A DNA stretch of 64,000 bases from Thalassospira alkalitolerans. GTDB lineage: Bacteria; Pseudomonadota; Alphaproteobacteria; Rhodospirillales; Thalassospiraceae. The stretch's first letter is position 1, and every line of letters begins with the position of its first letter. The translations under genes and the position numbers were made by a program. The notes beneath the pieces are model-generated. The model saw only the letters and a list, made by a program, of their open reading frames with translations. It was not told where the DNA came from and did not search any database. Below, one piece after another: positions 25,514-34,878 of this stretch. Where the stretch lies: the NCBI RefSeq assembly GCF_002115745.1, contig NZ_JFKB01000007.1, positions 124,001 through 188,000 of the forward strand, written 5' to 3'.

Positions 25514-26695
25514 TTAAAGCAGGCCGCGTGCCGCCAGATTGGTCATCAAGGCGGTGATGCCAAATGTCCAAGGGGCAATCGCATCGGAACGATCCACCTG
25601 ATTGCACAATGTGCCAAGAGACGGGGTCGAGATGGTGACAAGATCGCCCATTTCATGGGTAAAGCCCTTGCCCGGACCGCCCCGGTCATCGGTCGGGGCA
25701 AACATGGTGCCCAGAAACAGCATAAATCCATCCGGGTATTGGTGATGTTTGCCACATGCCTGTGCGGCAAGGCTTTCGGGGGATCGGCTGATCTGGCTCA
25801 TGGAACTTCCGGCGTCAAGGTGATAGCCATCTGCGCCATCAACCGCCATTTTCAAATCGGCATTCTTGACGGTTTCAAGGGTGAATGTACCATCAAACAA
25901 CCGAATGAATGGACCAATGGCACAGGATCCATTGTTGTCTTTGGCCTTGCCCAGCAAAAGGGCAGACCGGCCTTCGACATCGCGCAGATTGACGTCATTG
26001 CCAAGGGTCGCGCCAACAATGGTGCCCGCCGAATTGACGGCCAGAACGACTTCGGGTTCCGGGTTGTTCCAGTTTGAAATCGGATGCAAGCCAACATGCG
26101 CCCCGTGTCCAACTGCTGACATCGGCGGGGATTTGGTAAAGATTTCCGCATCCGGGCCGATCCCGACTTCGAGATATTGCGACCAGGCGCCTTTTTCGAT
26201 CAGAACCTGTTTGATTTCGGCGGCCTTGGGCGATCCCGGTTCGATCTGGGATAAATCATCGCCAATAATACCCGTGATTTCGGTGCGGATTTGATCGGCC
26301 TTGCTGGCGTCGCCGCGGGTTTGTTCTTCGATGACGCGTTCCAACAGGCTGGCTACAAAGGTGACCCCGCTTGCCTTGATTGCCTGAAGGTCATTGGGGC
26401 TAAGCAAATGAAGGGTTTCTGCCCCGGTACCGGGTTTTGACGCGGCGACAATGTCATCAAGCGTCCCGATCAGCGGGAAATCGGATGCCTTGCCCAGTTC
26501 GGATACCAAGCCATCGCGTTCAAGAAGCTGACTGACCGTCGGGGCGAGCTTGCTGATATCGCGCAGGTTGCCCTGATCGACAAGAACGGGCGTTGGGCCC
26601 GATACCCGCGGGTCCCACACGCGACCGATCAGAATGGCGCGATCATGATCGCTTGGCAGGATATCGCGGGCAGAATTGGGGACGTGGACGGTCAT
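25514..26695 (-). CDS. FAH-family 2-keto-3-deoxy-D-pentonate (xylonate) dehydratase, XylX-like
   Basis: 393 residues, longer than ordinary fumarylacetoacetate hydrolase-fold proteins and matching the XylX/D-KDP dehydratase group. The C-terminal FAH domain carries metal-ligand candidates in NPEPEVVL and [28 protein letters not shown] is the active-site region. The expected reaction is 2-keto-3-deoxy-D-xylonate to 2-oxoglutarate semialdehyde. It overlaps the ABC ATPase gene by 4 bp and is in the operon with XylF and XylH, which fits the pentose assignment better than aromatic catabolism. Confidence 0.78.
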   Translation of the reverse strand: MTVHVPNSARDILPSDHDRAILIGRVWDPRVSGPTPVLVDQGNLRDISKLAPTVSQLLERDGLVSELGKASDFPLIGTLDDIVAASKPGTGAETLHLLSPNDLQAIKASGVTFVASLLERVIEEQTRGDASKADQIRTEITGIIGDDLSQIEPGSPKAAEIKQVLIEKGAWSQYLEVGIGPDAEIFTKSPPMSAVGHGAHVGLHPISNWNNPEPEVVLAVNSAGTIVGATLGNDVNLRDVEGRSALLLGKAKDNNGSCAIGPFIRLFDGTFTLETVKNADLKMAVDGADGYHLDAGSSMSQISRSPESLAAQACGKHHQYPDGFMLFLGTMFAPTDDRGGPGKGFTHEMGDLVTISTPSLGTLCNQVDRSDAIAPWTFGITALMTNLAARGLL

Positions 26696-27519
26696 TGCAG
26701 AGCCTCTTTGTTTGGGGCATTGGTGGCACCCGGTCCGGCAAGATGCATCAGGTGTTCAGGCATTTTACCAAGGATGATCATCCCCAGAACATCGTCGTGG
26801 GTAACATCCTTGGTCGGGACCGTTCCAACCAGTTTGCCGTTTTTCATGACATGCAAACGATCAGATAAATCAAACACATCATGAAGATCGTGACTGATCA
26901 ACAAAATACCGAGCCCGTCGCGTTTTAACTGATCAATCAATTCGCCGACCATGCGGGTTTCATGAACACCAAGGGCGGCACAGGGTTCATCCATGATCAG
27001 GACGCGGGCTTCGAACAAAAGTGCCCGCGCAATCGCAACCGATTGACGTTGACCACCGGAAAGGGCTGAAACCGGCGATGTGAATTTCTTGAAATTCGGG
27101 TTTAGACGATGAAGGACTTCGCGGGCCTTGTGTTCCATCGCTGCATCGTCAAGAAAGCCAAACTTATCGGTGAATTCGCGGCCCAGAAACAGGTTTTGAG
27201 CAGCATCAAGATTATCGGCAAGGGCCAGGTTTTGGTAGATCGTTTCGATATTGTTGTCCCGCGCATCGCGGGCATTTTCGATTTTGGCTTCGCGGCCATC
27301 GACAATGATCTGGCCGCTATCGGCCTGATAGGCACCTGAAAGAACCTTGATCAGGGTTGATTTCCCGGCACCATTATGGCCCAGAACGCCGACCACTTCG
27401 CCGGGGTAAAGGTCAATCGAAACACCGTCAACGGCCTTGACCCCGCCAAAACTGATATGGATGTCGCGCATTTCGACCAGCGGATTTTTATCGGTGTTGC
27501 TGTTGTTGGTTTCTGGCAT
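26692..27519 (-). CDS. xylG: sugar ABC transporter ATP-binding protein, single-domain XylG
   Basis: 275 residues with one ATPase domain: Walker [10 protein letters not shown], signature [15 protein letters not shown], Walker [13 protein letters not shown], and H-loop ISHDLHDV. E. coli XylG has two fused domains (about 510 residues); this half-size form is typical of the FrcA-like alphaproteobacterial sugar importers and must act as a homodimer. It energises uptake with XylH and XylF. Located between the permease and the XylX-like dehydratase. Confidence 0.88.
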   Translation of the reverse strand: MPETNNSNTDKNPLVEMRDIHISFGGVKAVDGVSIDLYPGEVVGVLGHNGAGKSTLIKVLSGAYQADSGQIIVDGREAKIENARDARDNNIETIYQNLALADNLDAAQNLFLGREFTDKFGFLDDAAMEHKAREVLHRLNPNFKKFTSPVSALSGGQRQSVAIARALLFEARVLIMDEPCAALGVHETRMVGELIDQLKRDGLGILLISHDLHDVFDLSDRLHVMKNGKLVGTVPTKDVTHDDVLGMIILGKMPEHLMHLAGPGATNAPNKEALQ

Positions 27520-27531
27520 TTCCGGTCTCCC

Positions 27532-28797
27532 TTACGCGGTCGGGTCGCTGTAACGACGGTGGAAATATTTGTCACTAAAGACGGCAAGAACAAGAACAAG
27601 GCCAATCACGATGCTTTGCAATGACGTATCAACGCCGAGCAAGGCCATGCCGCTTTGCAGGCTTTGCATGACCAATGCGCCAATCAGCGCGCCGTAAATT
27701 GTGCCAAGCCCACCGGCAAGCGATGTGCCGCCAATGACCACAGCCGCGATCACACGAAGTTCGTCCAGAGTGCCAAGGTCATTACCAGCCGATTGCAGGC
27801 GGGCCGATGAAATCGCCGCACTGATGGCGCAGAGAACCCCCATCAGGGCAAAGACCGCCACGGTCATGCGTTTGACATTGATCCCGGCAAGTTCAGCAGC
27901 CTGTGGGTTGCCGCCAATGGCAAAGACATAGCGCCCGAACCGGGTGCGTTTGGCAACGATGGTCAGGACAATGGCGACAAGTGCAACAATCAAAAGCGGG
28001 ATTGGAATGCCATGCGAAATCACAAGGTTTTCTGCGGTTGCCGCAATGCCGCGACTTTCAAGAATGCGTTCAGCGGCCCGTTCGGGCAGGTGATAGGCAT
28101 TTAAGGTGATGACCGCAATCAGAACCAGACCCGCCTTGATCGCGGTGTTGGTGTATTCCGCCCAGATCGGTTTGACCGGGAATTCAAATGATAGCCGGCG
28201 ACGTCGGTCTTTGATCGCGGCATAGATGATGGCGGCAATGGCAATGGCGGCGACGACCCAGCTCCAAGTGGCGCCAATCGTGCCTTCGATGCCGCCACCC
28301 AGCAGCATGAAATTATGATCAAGCGGGGCAACGGTGCGCCCCTGGGTGACCCACCATGCTGCCCCGCGCCAGACCAAAAGCCCGCCCAGCGTGACAATAA
28401 AGGCCGGAACCCCAAGATAGCCAACGGCAAGTCCCTGAATGCTGCCAATGGCGCCGCCAATGATCAATCCGACGATCAGCGTGATCACCCAGGTCATCGG
28501 ATGATTGTATTCGAGAAACTGTGGCAGGATATCGGATTGGACCACGCCCATGATCATGGCCAGAACGCCCAATATGGCGCCGACCGAAAGATCGATATGG
28601 CGGGTGACAATGATCAGAACCATCCCGCAGGCCATCACGGCCACGGATGCGGTTTGCACCGACAGGTTAAAGATATTTCGCGGGGTGATAAACCGGCCAC
28701 CAGACGCCAGGTCAAAGCCGATCCAGATAATCAAAAGCACAACGGCCAGCCCGACAAGGCGGCGGTCGACTTCCATCTTGGCAAGTAGTCTTGTCAT
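27532..28797 (-). CDS. xylH: D-xylose ABC transporter permease
   Basis: 421 residues with ten or more membrane segments of the BPD_transp_2 (sugar/branched amino acid) type. The conserved permease motif region GGNPQAAELAGINVKRMTVAVFALMG and the C-terminal VIGGTSLAGGLGTIYGALIGAL are clear. The size, larger than RbsC (about 320 residues), matches XylH. It forms the transmembrane homodimer served by XylG. Lies between xylF and xylG, all read from the minus strand. Confidence 0.87.
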   Translation of the reverse strand: MTRLLAKMEVDRRLVGLAVVLLIIWIGFDLASGGRFITPRNIFNLSVQTASVAVMACGMVLIIVTRHIDLSVGAILGVLAMIMGVVQSDILPQFLEYNHPMTWVITLIVGLIIGGAIGSIQGLAVGYLGVPAFIVTLGGLLVWRGAAWWVTQGRTVAPLDHNFMLLGGGIEGTIGATWSWVVAAIAIAAIIYAAIKDRRRRLSFEFPVKPIWAEYTNTAIKAGLVLIAVITLNAYHLPERAAERILESRGIAATAENLVISHGIPIPLLIVALVAIVLTIVAKRTRFGRYVFAIGGNPQAAELAGINVKRMTVAVFALMGVLCAISAAISSARLQSAGNDLGTLDELRVIAAVVIGGTSLAGGLGTIYGALIGALVMQSLQSGMALLGVDTSLQSIVIGLVLVLAVFSDKYFHRRYSDPTA

Positions 28798-28817
28798 GTC
28801 AAAAGCTCGTCAAGCAG

Positions 28818-28848
28818 CGGGGCTGGCCAGAATGATAGGCCAGCCCCG
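28818..28848 (-). repeat. hairpin between xylF and xylH
   Basis: An 11-bp perfect stem, CGGGGCTGGCC (28818-28828) with GGCCAGCCCCG (28838-28848), in the 86-bp gap after xylF. No T-run follows on the transcript. It probably keeps the binding-protein message in excess over that of the permease. Confidence 0.6.
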
Positions 28849-28883
28849 GGTTTCGCAAGGTCGGAGGGAGGAGGAAACCTGCC

Positions 28884-29915
28884 TTAGTTACAGGCAGCGA
28901 CCTTGCCGCTTGCAACGCCTTTGCAGACAACGTCTTTCGAGACCCAACCGGCATCAATCACCAGATTGAGTTTGTCCTGGGTGATGGCGACCGGAGCAAG
29001 GAAATAGGATTTCATGGTGACGCCATTCGGGCTTTGCCAATCCTGCGTGCCTTTGACGTCGCCAAGTTTGGTGCCTTTGGCAAGGTCAACGGCGATTTCG
29101 GCTGCGCGCTGGCCCAAAACGCGGGCGTCTTTCCAAACCGAAACCGTCTGGGTGCCAAGGGCAACACGGTTAAGGGCGGCATGGTCGCCATCCTGACCGG
29201 AAACCGGAATGCCTTGCATGCCCTGTGCGGAAAGGGCGGCAACAACACCACCGGCCGTGCCGTCATTTGAGGCAATAACGGCATCGACTTTGTTATCGGC
29301 AGCGGTCAGGAATTGTTCCATGTTGCGCTGGGCGATGGCGGGTTGCCAGCTATCGGTATAGGCTTCGCCGACAACCTTGATGTCACCGGAATCGATTGCG
29401 GCCTGAACGACTTCAAGTTGACCTTCGTGCAGGATATTGGCGTTCGGATCAGTCGGGGCGCCTTTGATAAAGACATAGTTGCCTTTGGGCTGGGCGGCGA
29501 ATACGGCCTTGGCCTGAAGGCGGCCGACTTCCTTGTTGTCAAAGGTAATGTAATAGGCGGTGGCGTCTTCGATCAGGCGGTCATAGCCAACAACCGGGAT
29601 GCCTTCGTTGGTTGCCTGCTTTACTGCGGCACCAATTGACGAGGAATCCTGTGCCAGAACGATCAAGGCATCTGCACCGCGCGAAATCAGGCTTTCGATA
29701 TCGGAAAGCTGTTTGGATGGCGAGCTTTGGGCATCGGCGCTGATATATTGCGCACCAGCGGCTTCGAGGGCTTTGACCATCGCGGCTTCGTCGGTTTTCC
29801 AACGTTCTTCCTGGAAGTTCGACCAGCTAACGCCAACGATCAGATCATCGGCAAAAGCATTGGCAGAAAACAGTACTGCACCGGCCAGTGCGACCGAGGA
29901 GAGGAGCTTTTTCAT
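28884..29915 (-). CDS. xylF: D-xylose ABC transporter substrate-binding protein
   Basis: 343 residues from the ATG at 29915, chosen because MKKLLSSVALAGAVLFSANAFA is a complete Sec signal peptide; the frame is open 13 codons further but without a signal. The mature protein is a type-I periplasmic sugar-binding protein: VGVSWSNFQEERWKTDEAAM, SDIESLISRGADALIVLAQDSSSIG and VIASNDGTAGGVVAAL match XylF, including the aromatic residues that stack on the pyranose. First gene of the transport operon and divergent from the xylose dehydrogenase gene. Confidence 0.88.
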   Translation of the reverse strand: MKKLLSSVALAGAVLFSANAFADDLIVGVSWSNFQEERWKTDEAAMVKALEAAGAQYISADAQSSPSKQLSDIESLISRGADALIVLAQDSSSIGAAVKQATNEGIPVVGYDRLIEDATAYYITFDNKEVGRLQAKAVFAAQPKGNYVFIKGAPTDPNANILHEGQLEVVQAAIDSGDIKVVGEAYTDSWQPAIAQRNMEQFLTAADNKVDAVIASNDGTAGGVVAALSAQGMQGIPVSGQDGDHAALNRVALGTQTVSVWKDARVLGQRAAEIAVDLAKGTKLGDVKGTQDWQSPNGVTMKSYFLAPVAITQDKLNLVIDAGWVSKDVVCKGVASGKVAACN

Positions 29916-30006
29916 TTGTTTCTTCCCTGAATGATATGTGTCTTGCGGTAACATTTATTTTTATTGTCGAAAAAATGTTGACGCCTTCGGTCCGTCCTGT
30001 CAAATT

Positions 30007-30138
30007 TTTTTTAATGAACAAATTAAAAAACTCGCTTCAAAGGCTAAATCAGTCCCGTTTAACGCATTCAGGGTTGGGTTAAGGGAGTGATTGGTTTGAT
30101 GCAGCGCAGCATTTAATTTGGTAACCTAAAAAATTAAA
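30007..30138. promoter_or_regulatory. two AT-rich inverted repeats in the xylF/xylB divergent promoter (candidate ROK operators)
   Basis: TTTTTTAAT (30007-30015) with ATTAAAAAA (30022-30030), and TTTAATTT (30112-30119) with AAATTAAA (30131-30138), the latter ending 16 bases before the xylose dehydrogenase ATG. ROK repressors of the XylR/NagC type bind AT-rich palindromes of this general form, so these are candidates for the ROK regulator encoded at 24.1-25.3 kb. Confidence 0.4.
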
Positions 30139-30154
30139 ACAGGTCAGGAACGTC

Positions 30155-30916
30155 ATGACAGCGAGTTACCACGACATCGACGGAAAATCGGTCCTTGTGA
30201 CCGGCGGCGCGTCAGGGATCGGGGCGTCTATTGTTAGGGCCTTTTGTGCGCAAGGTGCGCGGGTTGGTTTTTTTGATATTGATGATGAAGCAGGTGCAAA
30301 GCTTTGTGATGAAATCGACCGCGACCTGAATGTCAGGCCGGTTTATGCGTCGCTTGATTTGCGTGATCAATTCAAGATTCCCAAGGCAATTACGGAAATG
30401 TCGGCAAAGATCGGCGTGGTCGATGTTCTGGTCAATAATGCCGCCCGTGATGATCGGCACACCCCGGCCGAAACCGGACCGGATGAATGGCGTGACAAGC
30501 TTGACGTTAATCTGAGCCATCAGTTTTTCTGTTCACGCGCGGTGGCCAAGGGCATGGCCGAAAAAGGCGGGGGCAGTATCATTAATTTCAGTTCGGTCAG
30601 TTATTTGATGGGATTGCCTGATCTGGTCGGCTATGAAACCGCCAAGGCCGGGATCATCGGTATGACGCGGGCATTGGCACGCGATTGGGGGGGCGATGGC
30701 ATTCGGGTCAATACGGTTATTCCGGGCTGTATCATGACGCAGCGTCAGCTTGATCTTTGGATCACGCCCGAGGACGAAGAACGCATACAGCAACAGCAAT
30801 GCGTCAAACGTCGGCTTGTCGGCGATGATGTTGCGCAGATGGTGCTTTTCCTGGCATCAGATGTTTCATCGGCGTGCAGTTCACAAAGCTTTATCGTTGA
30901 TGGTGGACTTGTCTGA
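30155..30916 (+). CDS. xylB: D-xylose 1-dehydrogenase (SDR), XylB-like
   Basis: 253 residues. TGGASGIG is the NAD-binding motif, and NFSSVS plus YETAK provide the catalytic Ser, Tyr and Lys. VDVLVNNAARDDRH, YETAKAGIIGMTRALAR and the TPEDEERIQQQQCVKRRLV stretch correspond closely to Caulobacter crescentus XylB (NNAGNDDRH, YETAKAGIEGMTRALAR, QCLKGRIV, as I recall it). It oxidises D-xylose to xylonolactone in the cytoplasm. CAGGA precedes the ATG. Divergent from the xylose importer and followed by the long IlvD/EDD dehydratase. Confidence 0.87.
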   Translation: MTASYHDIDGKSVLVTGGASGIGASIVRAFCAQGARVGFFDIDDEAGAKLCDEIDRDLNVRPVYASLDLRDQFKIPKAITEMSAKIGVVDVLVNNAARDDRHTPAETGPDEWRDKLDVNLSHQFFCSRAVAKGMAEKGGGSIINFSSVSYLMGLPDLVGYETAKAGIIGMTRALARDWGGDGIRVNTVIPGCIMTQRQLDLWITPEDEERIQQQQCVKRRLVGDDVAQMVLFLASDVSSACSSQSFIVDGGLV

Positions 30917-31009
30917 TAGTCTGCTGGCGCGTGCATAAATACGTGCTAAAACGCCTGCTAATATCATCCCGCCATCTTGCCATCCCGCTTCCCGCAGACA
31001 GAGTCCATT

Positions 31010-33169
31010 ATGCCCCAATCCCGATCCATCCCCAATGCAATCACCATTGACGAAAAAGCCAATCCCTATCGCGATTGTATTCAGGGGCTTGCCAATCAAC
31101 CGATCACGGTGATCGGGTTGTTGCGTGATGCGGTAAATGAAAATCCCGTGGTTGTGCGGGATCGTCATTTTGTGATGCCGGAAATCCGCGATGTTGTTGG
31201 GCGTTTGGTTGAAAACCGGCCCCGGATTGCGATTATCGGCGGGGCACCGGATCATCCGGCGCATTTGCTGGATCGGCCACAGGCCTTGATGGCGGCAATC
31301 CGCATTTGGGAAAGGGGCGGGGTGCCGTTTTTGTTTCATGTGCCGGTTATTTGTGACGGCACCGCGCAGAACAATATCGGCCAAAGTTATTCGCTGGCAT
31401 CGCGCAATCATACGGCGGCGGCGGTCAATATCACCTTTGAAGGGCACAGCTATCACGCGGCCTATGTGATTGCCGGATGTGACAAATCGCCCGCCGCCGT
31501 GGTGGCCGGATTGGCGTCTGCCGATCAGGCGCGTGCCTATCGCGGGGATCAGGCCCCGGTTTGGGCGGTGTTTGCGCCATCACATGTGCTTAAGGGCGGT
31601 GAAATTCCCGACGGAACGCGACGCCTGCTTGATAAAATCGCCGATGATGCCGACCGGGCCGGGCATGATGACCTTGGGTCTGATATTCGCGAAAACATGC
31701 GCTATATCTTGCAATGTACATCCGACGAAGCCTTTGCCGGATTGCTGGATCGTGCAAGGTTGCTGGGCATTGTTGATGGCAAAATGGAACGCCGGGTGCT
31801 TGACGAATTGGCCGGGGCGACCTGTGATTCCAAGGGCGGGATTTGTGCCTTTAACGGCACGGGCAATTCATCGCGCACCATGTTGGCCGCCTTTGGCCTG
31901 ACGCCGCCGGAATTGGAGCTTTTGACCGATGTGCCGCCCTATGCCGCCGTAGCGGCGGGGATTGATGCGCTGTTTGGGGTGTTTAACAAACCCGAATATG
32001 CGATTAGCAATCTGTTGAAACGCAACTTTGCCAATTTTGTGCGTATTCATAATGCGACGGGTTCCAGCAGCAATATGTTGCTGCATCTGCCGTTTATGAT
32101 GCGCTATGCCGGGTTTGATGTGACGGTTGATGATTATCAGAATGTCCGCCTTAACACCCCGGTGCCGGAAATATTCGCCCATAGCTTAACCGAAAATCGC
32201 GATACCTTTGTTCTGGCCCAGCAAATGGCCGAGGGCAAAAATCGCGGCATGGAAAGCATTTATCGGGTTTTGGTCGATCTTGGTGTCGCGATGGATCTGG
32301 ATGCGCCGACGGTGCTTGGCAAAACATGGGGTGAACGGATTGCGGGACTTGATAACCCGGTCGATTTGTCGTTGGGTGATAAATCGGTTATCCGGGCAAC
32401 GCCGATACGCGCCCGGTCCGGCGTTGATGTTTTAACCGGCAGTTTTTTTGAAAATTGTGCGGTCAAGACATCAGGGATGAGCGACCATTTGATCGAACAT
32501 TTCGACGATCACGTTTTCATCGTGCGTTACTATGAAAATGAACATGTTTGTAATGCGGATTTTGCCTCGCCCGATCTGGTGACGCGGTTGATTGAAACCG
32601 ATGGCGTGGATGAAGACCTTATCGCGGCCATTGTTGCGCGCAACGGCGGCAACCGGGTTGATATGGCAGCCCCCAAAGACATGCTGGCACAGGGGCATTT
32701 GTCCTTTGCCTTTGTCATTGGCGGGCAGGGGCCAGAGGCCTATGGCATGCCGGAAATGTTTTCCCCGTCGCAGAATTTGCGCCATCACCGCATTCTTGAA
32801 GCATCAAGCATGTTGATCACCGATGGGCGTTATTCCGGTGTCACCAAGGGCGCCTGCATCGGCCATATGGTGCCCGAGGCATTTGTCGGCGGCGGTATCG
32901 GCCATTTGCGTGATGGCGATGTGTTGCGGCTTGATCTGACGAAAAATACGCTGGATTGGCTGGATCGTGATGCGTTTCTTGCCGGTCGTGATGTTGCCGG
33001 AAGTCCGGTTGATGTTGCGGATCGTGCCGCCCTGTTTGCCGAACGGCAAAAACGCATGGTCGCGCGGCAATTTGATATCGCGGCCAGCAATGTGATGGAT
33101 CACGTCTCGAATGCATCGCGTGGTATTGTGCCCGGTGTTGTCGATCGCCGGGCGGTTAATCCGTTATAG
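31010..33169 (+). CDS. long, divergent IlvD/EDD-family dehydratase (candidate D-xylonate dehydratase)
   Basis: 719 residues from ATG 31010, longer than DHAD/XylD (about 560-610) and YjhG/YagF (about 655). Candidate [2Fe-2S] ligands are Cys115 in VICDGTAQNN, Cys157 in AGCDKSPAA and Cys279 in GICAFNGTGNSSRTM; the C-terminus DGRYSGVTKGACIGHMVPE holds the catalytic serine region. The CDG and NGTGNSSRTM motifs look nearer to YjhG/YagF than to Caulobacter XylD, and the 80-residue N-terminus is unlike either. Its place behind the XylB-like gene implies D-xylonate to 2-keto-3-deoxyxylonate. Confidence 0.75.
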   Translation: MPQSRSIPNAITIDEKANPYRDCIQGLANQPITVIGLLRDAVNENPVVVRDRHFVMPEIRDVVGRLVENRPRIAIIGGAPDHPAHLLDRPQALMAAIRIWERGGVPFLFHVPVICDGTAQNNIGQSYSLASRNHTAAAVNITFEGHSYHAAYVIAGCDKSPAAVVAGLASADQARAYRGDQAPVWAVFAPSHVLKGGEIPDGTRRLLDKIADDADRAGHDDLGSDIRENMRYILQCTSDEAFAGLLDRARLLGIVDGKMERRVLDELAGATCDSKGGICAFNGTGNSSRTMLAAFGLTPPELELLTDVPPYAAVAAGIDALFGVFNKPEYAISNLLKRNFANFVRIHNATGSSSNMLLHLPFMMRYAGFDVTVDDYQNVRLNTPVPEIFAHSLTENRDTFVLAQQMAEGKNRGMESIYRVLVDLGVAMDLDAPTVLGKTWGERIAGLDNPVDLSLGDKSVIRATPIRARSGVDVLTGSFFENCAVKTSGMSDHLIEHFDDHVFIVRYYENEHVCNADFASPDLVTRLIETDGVDEDLIAAIVARNGGNRVDMAAPKDMLAQGHLSFAFVIGGQGPEAYGMPEMFSPSQNLRHHRILEASSMLITDGRYSGVTKGACIGHMVPEAFVGGGIGHLRDGDVLRLDLTKNTLDWLDRDAFLAGRDVAGSPVDVADRAALFAERQKRMVARQFDIAASNVMDHVSNASRGIVPGVVDRRAVNPL

Positions 33170-33389
33170 GAACAAATGGCGCCGGGATAAACGGGCGTTG
33201 CAGGATGATCGGTTTTTCACCTTCATCCTGCTGATCTATTTGATCAATCTGATCCATGCCCATTTGGCCGGGGTGTTCCTGTGCGGCACGACTTTCGCCC
33301 AGCAGATAGGCCGTCATGCAAAGCCCGGCCCCGGCAAGGATCAGGGCATGGCCGATATGGTGCGAAAGATGGTGATATCGCATCATCAT
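33156..33389 (-). CDS. small hypothetical protein, possible membrane peptide
   Basis: 77 residues. AAGGA lies five bases before three consecutive ATG codons, a good initiation site, and the frame begins 24 bp after the efflux lipoprotein stop, as if last in that operon. The N-terminal half has one hydrophobic stretch (HALILAGAGLCMTAYLLG) after a His-rich start; the C-terminal half is acidic then proline-rich. No family recognised. It overlaps the convergent dehydratase stop by 14 bp. It could be spurious. Confidence 0.4.
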   Translation of the reverse strand: MMMRYHHLSHHIGHALILAGAGLCMTAYLLGESRAAQEHPGQMGMDQIDQIDQQDEGEKPIILQRPFIPAPFVPITD

Positions 33390-33413
33390 GTTTCCTTGTT
33401 CGGGCAGGCATTG

Positions 33414-34865
33414 TTATGCCTCAGATGGTATTGACGGCGGTGTGTCGGGCAGGGCATTGGCCGGTGTGGCATCGCCGCCCAGGGCCTGATACAGCGTGAT
33501 CAGATTGGTGATGCGATCCAACTGGTTTTCAAGAACGGATTCTTCGGCGGTACGACGGGTTTCCTGGGCATCCAGCCAATCTTGCATGGCAACCGCACCG
33601 GACCGGAACCGGGTTTCGTAAATCCGTTCGGCATTGCGCGCAGCATCAAGGGCGGCTTCAAGACGCTGGGCGCGGCGTTCATATTGCGTGCGCGCCGAAA
33701 GCGCATTTTCCACATCATTCATGGCTTCATAGGTGGTTTGGCGGAATTCGGTGATGGCCTGTTCGTATTCGGCCTCGGATACTTTGATGTTAAGTTGTCC
33801 CTGGTTCCAGTTCAGGAATGGCAGGGCTAGGCTGGCGCCCAATGTGCCAATCGGGTTTTGCAGGAAATCGCGCAACTGATCGCTGCTGGTGCCAAGCTCA
33901 CCGGTCAGGGTGACGGTCGGAAGCAAGCTGGTTTTGACCGAATTCAAATCCGAAACGCTTTCTTTTAAGCGCAATTCAGCCGCACGGACATCGGGGCGGC
34001 GTGACAGCAATTCGGATGGCAGGCCCGGTGCCACATCGGGCAAGGCCCCGGATGGCAGGGTGGTGCGTGTAATGGCGATATCGCCCGGCGCACGGTCAAA
34101 CAGGATCGACAGCGCATTTTTGGTTTCGGTCAGGCTTTGTTCAATCTGGGTATAATCGGCACGCTGGCTTTCAAGGTTCTGACGGGCTTCGAATAATTCC
34201 AGCGACGATGTTGATCCCGATGCATATTGCACATCGACAAGATCAAGGGTCTGCTGGGCGTAATCGATGCTGGCCTGTGCAATATCAAGGCGTTGCTGAT
34301 AATAAACCGCCTGCCAGTAAAGGGTGGCAGTGGTGCCGATCAGGGAAAGAGCGGTGCTTTCGCGGTCTTCAAGCGTTGCCAGTGCTTCCCAGCGTGCAGC
34401 ATCGTAATCATGGCCAAGCTTGCCCCAAAGATCGAGTTCGTAACTGATCCCGGCATTGGTGCCAAAGCTTCGCGTGCTGCCGTTATTTTCATCAAGTTGA
34501 CGCGAAACAGATGTATCTGCACCTGCGGAAAGATCGGGATACAGGTCATCCTCGGCAAGGCCGGCGGTTAGCTGTGCCTTGCGGACCTTGATCGTGGCAG
34601 CCGCCAGATCATTGTTGCGTTCAAGCACGCGCGCGACCAGTTCATCAAGCTTGGCATCATCGAAATTCTGCCACCAGTTTTGGCTGTCGATGATGGGGGT
34701 TGGTGTTGTTGCGCTATCGCTTGTTGCCGTTGTTGTGGCGGCGCCATTCCAGCTGTTCTGTCCCGCTATATCGGGGCGGGAATAGCGGGTTTCGGTCAGG
34801 CTGCTGCACCCGGCAAGGGCGATCATTGACAGAATGGTGCCGGTTTTCAGAATATGCGTGATCAT
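33414..34865 (-). CDS. NodT-family outer-membrane efflux lipoprotein
   Basis: 483 residues from the ATG at 34865, chosen because it gives a lipoprotein signal peptide ending in the lipobox LAGC and has GGAG upstream; the open frame continues 26 codons earlier without one. Two outer-membrane efflux (OEP) repeats follow, rich in long helices: LELFEARQNLESQRADYTQIEQ and LLSRRPDVRAAELRLKESVSDLNSVKTSLLPTVTLTGELG. It forms the TolC-like exit duct for the MacAB-type pump encoded by the two preceding genes. Confidence 0.88.
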   Translation of the reverse strand: MITHILKTGTILSMIALAGCSSLTETRYSRPDIAGQNSWNGAATTTATSDSATTPTPIIDSQNWWQNFDDAKLDELVARVLERNNDLAAATIKVRKAQLTAGLAEDDLYPDLSAGADTSVSRQLDENNGSTRSFGTNAGISYELDLWGKLGHDYDAARWEALATLEDRESTALSLIGTTATLYWQAVYYQQRLDIAQASIDYAQQTLDLVDVQYASGSTSSLELFEARQNLESQRADYTQIEQSLTETKNALSILFDRAPGDIAITRTTLPSGALPDVAPGLPSELLSRRPDVRAAELRLKESVSDLNSVKTSLLPTVTLTGELGTSSDQLRDFLQNPIGTLGASLALPFLNWNQGQLNIKVSEAEYEQAITEFRQTTYEAMNDVENALSARTQYERRAQRLEAALDAARNAERIYETRFRSGAVAMQDWLDAQETRRTAEESVLENQLDRITNLITLYQALGGDATPANALPDTPPSIPSEA

Positions 34866-34878
34866 TTTTATTTCTCCG

